Under the pieces are notes generated by a model. The model was not told the origin of the DNA and searched no databases. It worked only from the letters and a program-made list of their open reading frames with translations. 64,000 nt of DNA from Pseudogracilibacillus sp037892545. Its GTDB lineage: Bacteria > Bacillota > Bacilli > Bacillales > Amphibacillaceae. The stretch spans positions 16,959 through 80,958 of the forward strand of contig NZ_JBBKBG010000008.1 of the NCBI RefSeq assembly GCF_037892545.1, in the 5' to 3' direction. Position 1 is the stretch's first letter; every line of letters begins with the position of its first letter. Both the position numbers and the translations under genes were made by a program. Positions 61,229 through 64,000 of this stretch are shown one piece after another.

Positions 61229-62524
61229 ATGAGAGAAACGATACGAAAAAATGACTATTTTGTGCTTATCTCATGTTTTTTGCTTGGAATATTAGCAGAA
61301 ATAACTTTTTTTCAAGTTGAAATTGGTTTAAGTATGCTCTTATTTATTTCTTGCTTTTATATTGTTTTTTTCCTGCGATTTCGTTTATCTGCATTCCATC
61401 ATCGGAGAATTGGAATTTTATTGATGATAATAATATGGATGTTAAGTGCAACATATTTATTATTCGGTGAAACAATTTTTTATTCTTGGAATAAAATGAT
61501 GATCCCGATGTTAATGTTTATTCATATTATCGTTGTTACAAGACCGAATACATTTGTTTGGGGAACGACTAAATTTATTCGAACGATGGGGGAAAAATTA
61601 ATAGAAGTCGTTCAATACGATTTTCAATTAATCCTTCGCTTTAGTAAATTTTTAAGGCAGAAAAAAATTATTATCCTGATAAGTAGTATCGTATTTATAT
61701 TGCTTTGTTTCATGATATATATGAATTGGTTCATGCCTTTTTTAAGAGTAATGATGATTAATATATTTATTTTTGGGATATTTCAGGTACTCCGTTATCC
61801 GAAAAATGATGAGCAACAATATTTAGTTGTTTTACAAAAAAAGAAACCATTACATTATAAGCCAATGTTTATTGTATCCATTATATTGAACGTCATTGGT
61901 ATTGTCTTATATACAGGTGTCACATTAGAAGCAGTACCAATGTTTTATATGACATTCTTATGGACAGCATGTACATTGTTTTTCTTTTACATTGCTTTAG
62001 GGCGAATAAGAAGCATACATATATTGCTGAATATAAGTTATTCATTTTTGATTGTCATAAACAGTTTGTTTTTGTATAAATCAATGCAAGTTGCCGTGGA
62101 TACGTATGCTTCTGCATGGACGATACGTAGTTTTACAGCTTATCTCTCTTTGTTTTATATCGCTTTTTTACTGATGTATACATTGATTCGAATTTGGGCT
62201 AGTCGTATATCTCTGACACATTTTTATTTTATTATCGGCATTATTTTTTATACGATGTTAAACGTCATTCATCTAGAGCAGTTCGTTGCAAATGAATACA
62301 ATAAAAAAAATATCAATGGAAATGAAGTAAACGTACAACAGTTGTCTTATCCTGGTTGGATTCGTTTAATGGAAATATATGATTATAATGAACATGACGC
62401 AATAGATAAATTTTTGGCGGAACAATATGAGCAAGAAAAAAATGTCACACATCTATTCGCATATAATTTTTTAAGGGAGCAGTTTGTAGAACAGTATCAT
62501 GCTTGGATAAATGAAAAAGGTTAA
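61229..62524 (+). CDS. polytopic membrane protein, DUF4153/DUF4173-like
   Basis: A 431-aa protein with about eleven membrane segments and a short soluble C-terminal part (about residues 360-431, WIRLMEIYDYNEHDAIDKFL). It resembles DUF4153/DUF4173 proteins, which are predicted sensors or transporters of unknown role. The start has GGTGGAGG upstream. It is separated from the PadR-HAAS pair by a palindrome that may be a PadR operator and is followed closely by a cis-prenyltransferase gene. Confidence 0.75.
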   Translation: MRETIRKNDYFVLISCFLLGILAEITFFQVEIGLSMLLFISCFYIVFFLRFRLSAFHHRRIGILLMIIIWMLSATYLLFGETIFYSWNKMMIPMLMFIHIIVVTRPNTFVWGTTKFIRTMGEKLIEVVQYDFQLILRFSKFLRQKKIIILISSIVFILLCFMIYMNWFMPFLRVMMINIFIFGIFQVLRYPKNDEQQYLVVLQKKKPLHYKPMFIVSIILNVIGIVLYTGVTLEAVPMFYMTFLWTACTLFFFYIALGRIRSIHILLNISYSFLIVINSLFLYKSMQVAVDTYASAWTIRSFTAYLSLFYIAFLLMYTLIRIWASRISLTHFYFIIGIIFYTMLNVIHLEQFVANEYNKKNINGNEVNVQQLSYPGWIRLMEIYDYNEHDAIDKFLAEQYEQEKNVTHLFAYNFLREQFVEQYHAWINEKG

Positions 62525-62538
62525 GAGGAGGAAGAAAG

Positions 62539-63249
62539 ATGAATGCACAAATACCAAAACATATCGCCATTACGATGGACGGGAATGGTCGATGGGGAAA
62601 AGCACGAGGGTTATCAAGAAGTGAAGGCCATTTCGCAGGGGTAAAGGCGATGGAGAAAGTAATCGATGCATGTATTTCGTTACGTGTAGAAGCATTAACA
62701 TTGTACGCCTTCTCTACCGAAAATTGGTCGAGGCCATTAGATGAAGTAAACTATTTGATGAGTTTGCCGATAAAGTTTTTTCATGAGAAATTACCGCAAT
62801 TTATGAAAAGAAATATTCGAATACGTACATCAGGTAATTTGAAAAAAGTACCATTCCCTACACGTGTCGCTATTGAGAAGGCCGTGAAACGAACAAGAAA
62901 TAATGATGGAATGGTCGTTAATTTTGCTTTTAATTATGGTGGTAGAGATGATATTGTTCAAGCGATAAAAGCGGTTGTTCGTGAGAAAGACGTATCAGGT
63001 TCTCAAGATATAACAGAAATGGATATCGAAAAACATTTATATACGAATGGTTTGCCTTCCCCTGATTTAATGATTCGTACAGGTGGAGAACAACGAATTA
63101 GTAATTTTTTACTTTGGCAAGCAGCGGAAGCAGAGCTTTATTTTACGGACGTGTATTTTCCAGATTTTGATGAAACAGATCTAAAAGAAGCGGTTTGCTG
63201 TTGGCAAAAACAACGTGGATATGTTTCCATATACGAAAAAAGCATGTAA
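62539..63249 (+). CDS. cis-prenyltransferase (UppS family), accessory paralog
   Basis: A 236-aa isoprenyl transferase with all hallmark motifs: IAITMDGNGRWGKARG (about residues 9-24, catalytic Asp), LTLYAFSTENWSRP (about 57-70), NFAFNYGGRDDI (about 136-147) and LMIRTGGEQRISNFLLWQ (about 177-194). It condenses isopentenyl diphosphate onto a polyprenyl chain, as in undecaprenyl diphosphate synthase. The neighbours are not cdsA/dxr/frr, so this is probably a second copy with a special chain length or role. The ATG follows AGAGGAGG, 14 bp after the previous gene. Confidence 0.88.
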   Translation: MNAQIPKHIAITMDGNGRWGKARGLSRSEGHFAGVKAMEKVIDACISLRVEALTLYAFSTENWSRPLDEVNYLMSLPIKFFHEKLPQFMKRNIRIRTSGNLKKVPFPTRVAIEKAVKRTRNNDGMVVNFAFNYGGRDDIVQAIKAVVREKDVSGSQDITEMDIEKHLYTNGLPSPDLMIRTGGEQRISNFLLWQAAEAELYFTDVYFPDFDETDLKEAVCCWQKQRGYVSIYEKSM

Positions 63250-63256
63250 TAAAAGG

Positions 63257-63293
63257 CTGTATAAGGAGAAAATAATCCTTATGCAGTTTTTTT
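63257..63293 (+). terminator. Rho-independent terminator of the cis-prenyltransferase gene
   Basis: CTGTATAAGGA (63257-63267) pairs with TCCTTATGCAG (63276-63286), followed by seven T. Confidence 0.9.
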
Positions 63294-63361
63294 GGCCGAT
63301 TTAAAAGCATATAGATTATGTTAAAACAAATGGAGTTATGTAGTCGATCCTTTAAATAAGT

Positions 63362-63404
63362 AAAATGCGTTCCGGTGTATACGCAACACCAGAACGCATT
63401 TTGT
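63362..63404 (-). terminator. terminator of the 67-aa protein gene
   Basis: AAAATGCGTTC and GAACGCATTTT form the outer stem, with GGTGT/ACACC continuing inside; A and T runs outside allow use in either direction. It lies just after the minus-strand stop codon. Confidence 0.8.
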
Positions 63405-63415
63405 TTTATATATAT

Positions 63416-63619
63416 TTAGTAACCGTAATCTAAATCAATATCTTCTTTACACCAAACGACAGAATGAATAGGTTCAAATTCAACCTTTTTATTATTGATT
63501 GTACAATGAGGTTGGTCATACTGTTTCTCGTCTTTCAACTCTTTATACACCGAAACATCCACATTCTCCAAAACTGTAACCGTCATGTCCTTATTCATCA
63601 ATAATGCTGTACCTTTCAT
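63416..63619 (-). CDS. small soluble protein of unknown function, 67 aa
   Basis: A 67-aa product, mostly polar and acidic, beginning MKGTALLMNKDMTVTVLENV and ending IDLDYGY. The composition, a GGAA-type site and a terminator directly after the stop support a real gene. No family is recognised. A Rex-like palindrome lies 76 bp upstream, so redox-dependent control is possible. Confidence 0.65.
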   Translation of the reverse strand: MKGTALLMNKDMTVTVLENVDVSVYKELKDEKQYDQPHCTINNKKVEFEPIHSVVWCKEDIDLDYGY

Positions 63620-63694
63620 TTTCCATCTACACTTCCTTAAATATATTTTGTTTACAATTATTAGTATAAGCCATTTACGTAAAAATAGTAGTCT

Positions 63695-63712
63695 TTGTGA
63701 AAATATTCACAA
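63695..63712. promoter_or_regulatory. Rex-like operator
   Basis: TTGTGAAAATATTCACAA matches the Rex consensus TTGTGAA-N4-TTCACAA in every fixed position. It lies 76-93 bp before the small minus-strand gene and about 75 bp left of an IS-element end, so it may control either the small gene or a gene displaced by the insertion. Confidence 0.6.
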
Positions 63713-63787
63713 TTAGTTCGAAAGTTTTTGTACAAATTGTGACACCATGTAACGAAAAGTGTGAAAACGCCGTGTAACGTGATATGC

Positions 63788-63838
63788 TCCCCCTAAAGTA
63801 GACACTTAAAAAATAAAATCTACTTTAGGGGGATTTTT
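63788..63838 (+). terminator. IS-end inverted repeat acting as hairpin terminator
   Basis: TCCCCCTAAAGTAGA (63788-63802) and its perfect complement TCTACTTTAGGGGGA (63819-63833) form a 15-bp stem with a 16-nt loop and TTTTT, two bases before the transposase ATG. It includes the left terminal repeat of the element and would stop transcription entering from outside. Confidence 0.7.
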
Positions 63839-63839
63839 A

Positions 63840-64000
63840 ATGCGTTCTAATAGTAAACATTCAGTTGAGGAACTGGAACGATATATTAAAATGTATCTTG
63901 AACAAGGTGTAAGTCATCGAGAGTTAAGTGATAGGTATGGATTATTGCTTAGTGGGACCGCATTTAGGTCTAAAGTATTGAAATACCAAGAACATGGGAT
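63840..64000 (+). CDS. IS3-family transposase OrfA, 5' part (cut by window edge)
   Basis: The first 53 codons encode an InsE/IS150-type helix-turn-helix N-terminus: SVEELERYIKMYLEQGVSHR, then YGLLLSGTAFRSKVLKYQEH. This is the DNA-binding start of OrfA. GGGGGA lies eight bases before the ATG. The rest of the element is beyond the right edge. The earlier relic at 2860-3018 is of the same broad family but is too short to show whether it is the same element. Confidence 0.85.
   Translation, partial: MRSNSKHSVEELERYIKMYLEQGVSHRELSDRYGLLLSGTAFRSKVLKYQEHG

Overview
The window looks like chromosomal DNA of a low-G+C Gram-positive bacterium of the Bacillaceae (Bacillota). The DNA is AT-rich, ribosome binding sites are strong (AGGAGG type), GTG and TTG starts are frequent, and many proteins have Bacillus subtilis counterparts (BmrA, YfmR, PanF/YhdT, YkkC/YkkD, PdxK, YtsP, MetNPQ, CtaM/YozB, Maf). 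A SAM-I and a guanidine-I riboswitch are placed as in Bacilli. The genus cannot be fixed from the sequence alone.

Layout. 1-2.5 kb: an ABC exporter (permease cut by the left edge), an OmpR-type response regulator and a NlpC/P60-like hydrolase, linked by 11-bp-spaced TTAAGA repeats. 2.5-4.7 kb: an IS3-family relic, a CPVC thioredoxin-like protein followed directly by a divergent tRNA-Cys, and a LysR regulator. 5-8.7 kb: an XRE regulator/membrane protein pair and a YtrA-type GntR/ABC operon. 8.9-15.6 kb: a copper-handling locus, sco-histidine kinase-response regulator on the minus strand and nosD-nosL-nosY-nosF on the plus strand, with no nosZ. The regulator gene carries an in-frame TGA, although its two putative operators look intact. 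16.6-22.8 kb: a Fur-controlled hydroxamate-type siderophore operon (ATPase, two permeases, two binding proteins, an IruO/YcgT-like reductase). 23-29 kb: an ABC-F protein, a decayed gene, an aromatic-acid exporter-like protein, a guanidine-riboswitch-controlled YkkCD pair and a UbiA prenyltransferase. 28.7-37.7 kb: DUF418 protein, a 21-bp tandem repeat, BmrA, an MFS exporter, a SEC-C protein, YhdT-PanF and a Fur-controlled flavin reductase. 37.8-41.1 kb: cstA-cstB-tauE for reactive sulfur detoxification, behind a promoter flanked by two CstR-like boxes. 41.2-49.8 kb: pdxK, ytsP, a candidate structured RNA, fdhF with DUF1641 behind an attenuator-like leader, DUF2294, and metNPQ with its SAM riboswitch. 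50-60 kb: aminotransferase, cyclase, ECF sigma/anti-sigma pair, a membrane-anchored alpha/beta hydrolase, pentapeptide protein, DUF420/CtaM, NhaC antiporter, Maf. 60-64 kb: a PadR-controlled set ending in a second-type cis-prenyltransferase, a small protein, a Rex-like operator and the left end of an IS3-family element that runs off the window.

The genes form several coherent modules: iron uptake (Fur), copper delivery (Nos/Sco plus a two-component system), reactive sulfur defence (Cst), methionine uptake and repair (MetNPQ, free-methionine-sulfoxide reductase, aminotransferase) and formate oxidation. The least explained items are the nosDLYF set without nosZ and with a broken regulator, the thiol-redox protein/tRNA-Cys pair, the structured RNA near 42.8 kb, and the PadR palindrome regulon with a prenyltransferase. 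No computation or database search was run: motif matches were read by eye and family assignments come from remembered family features.
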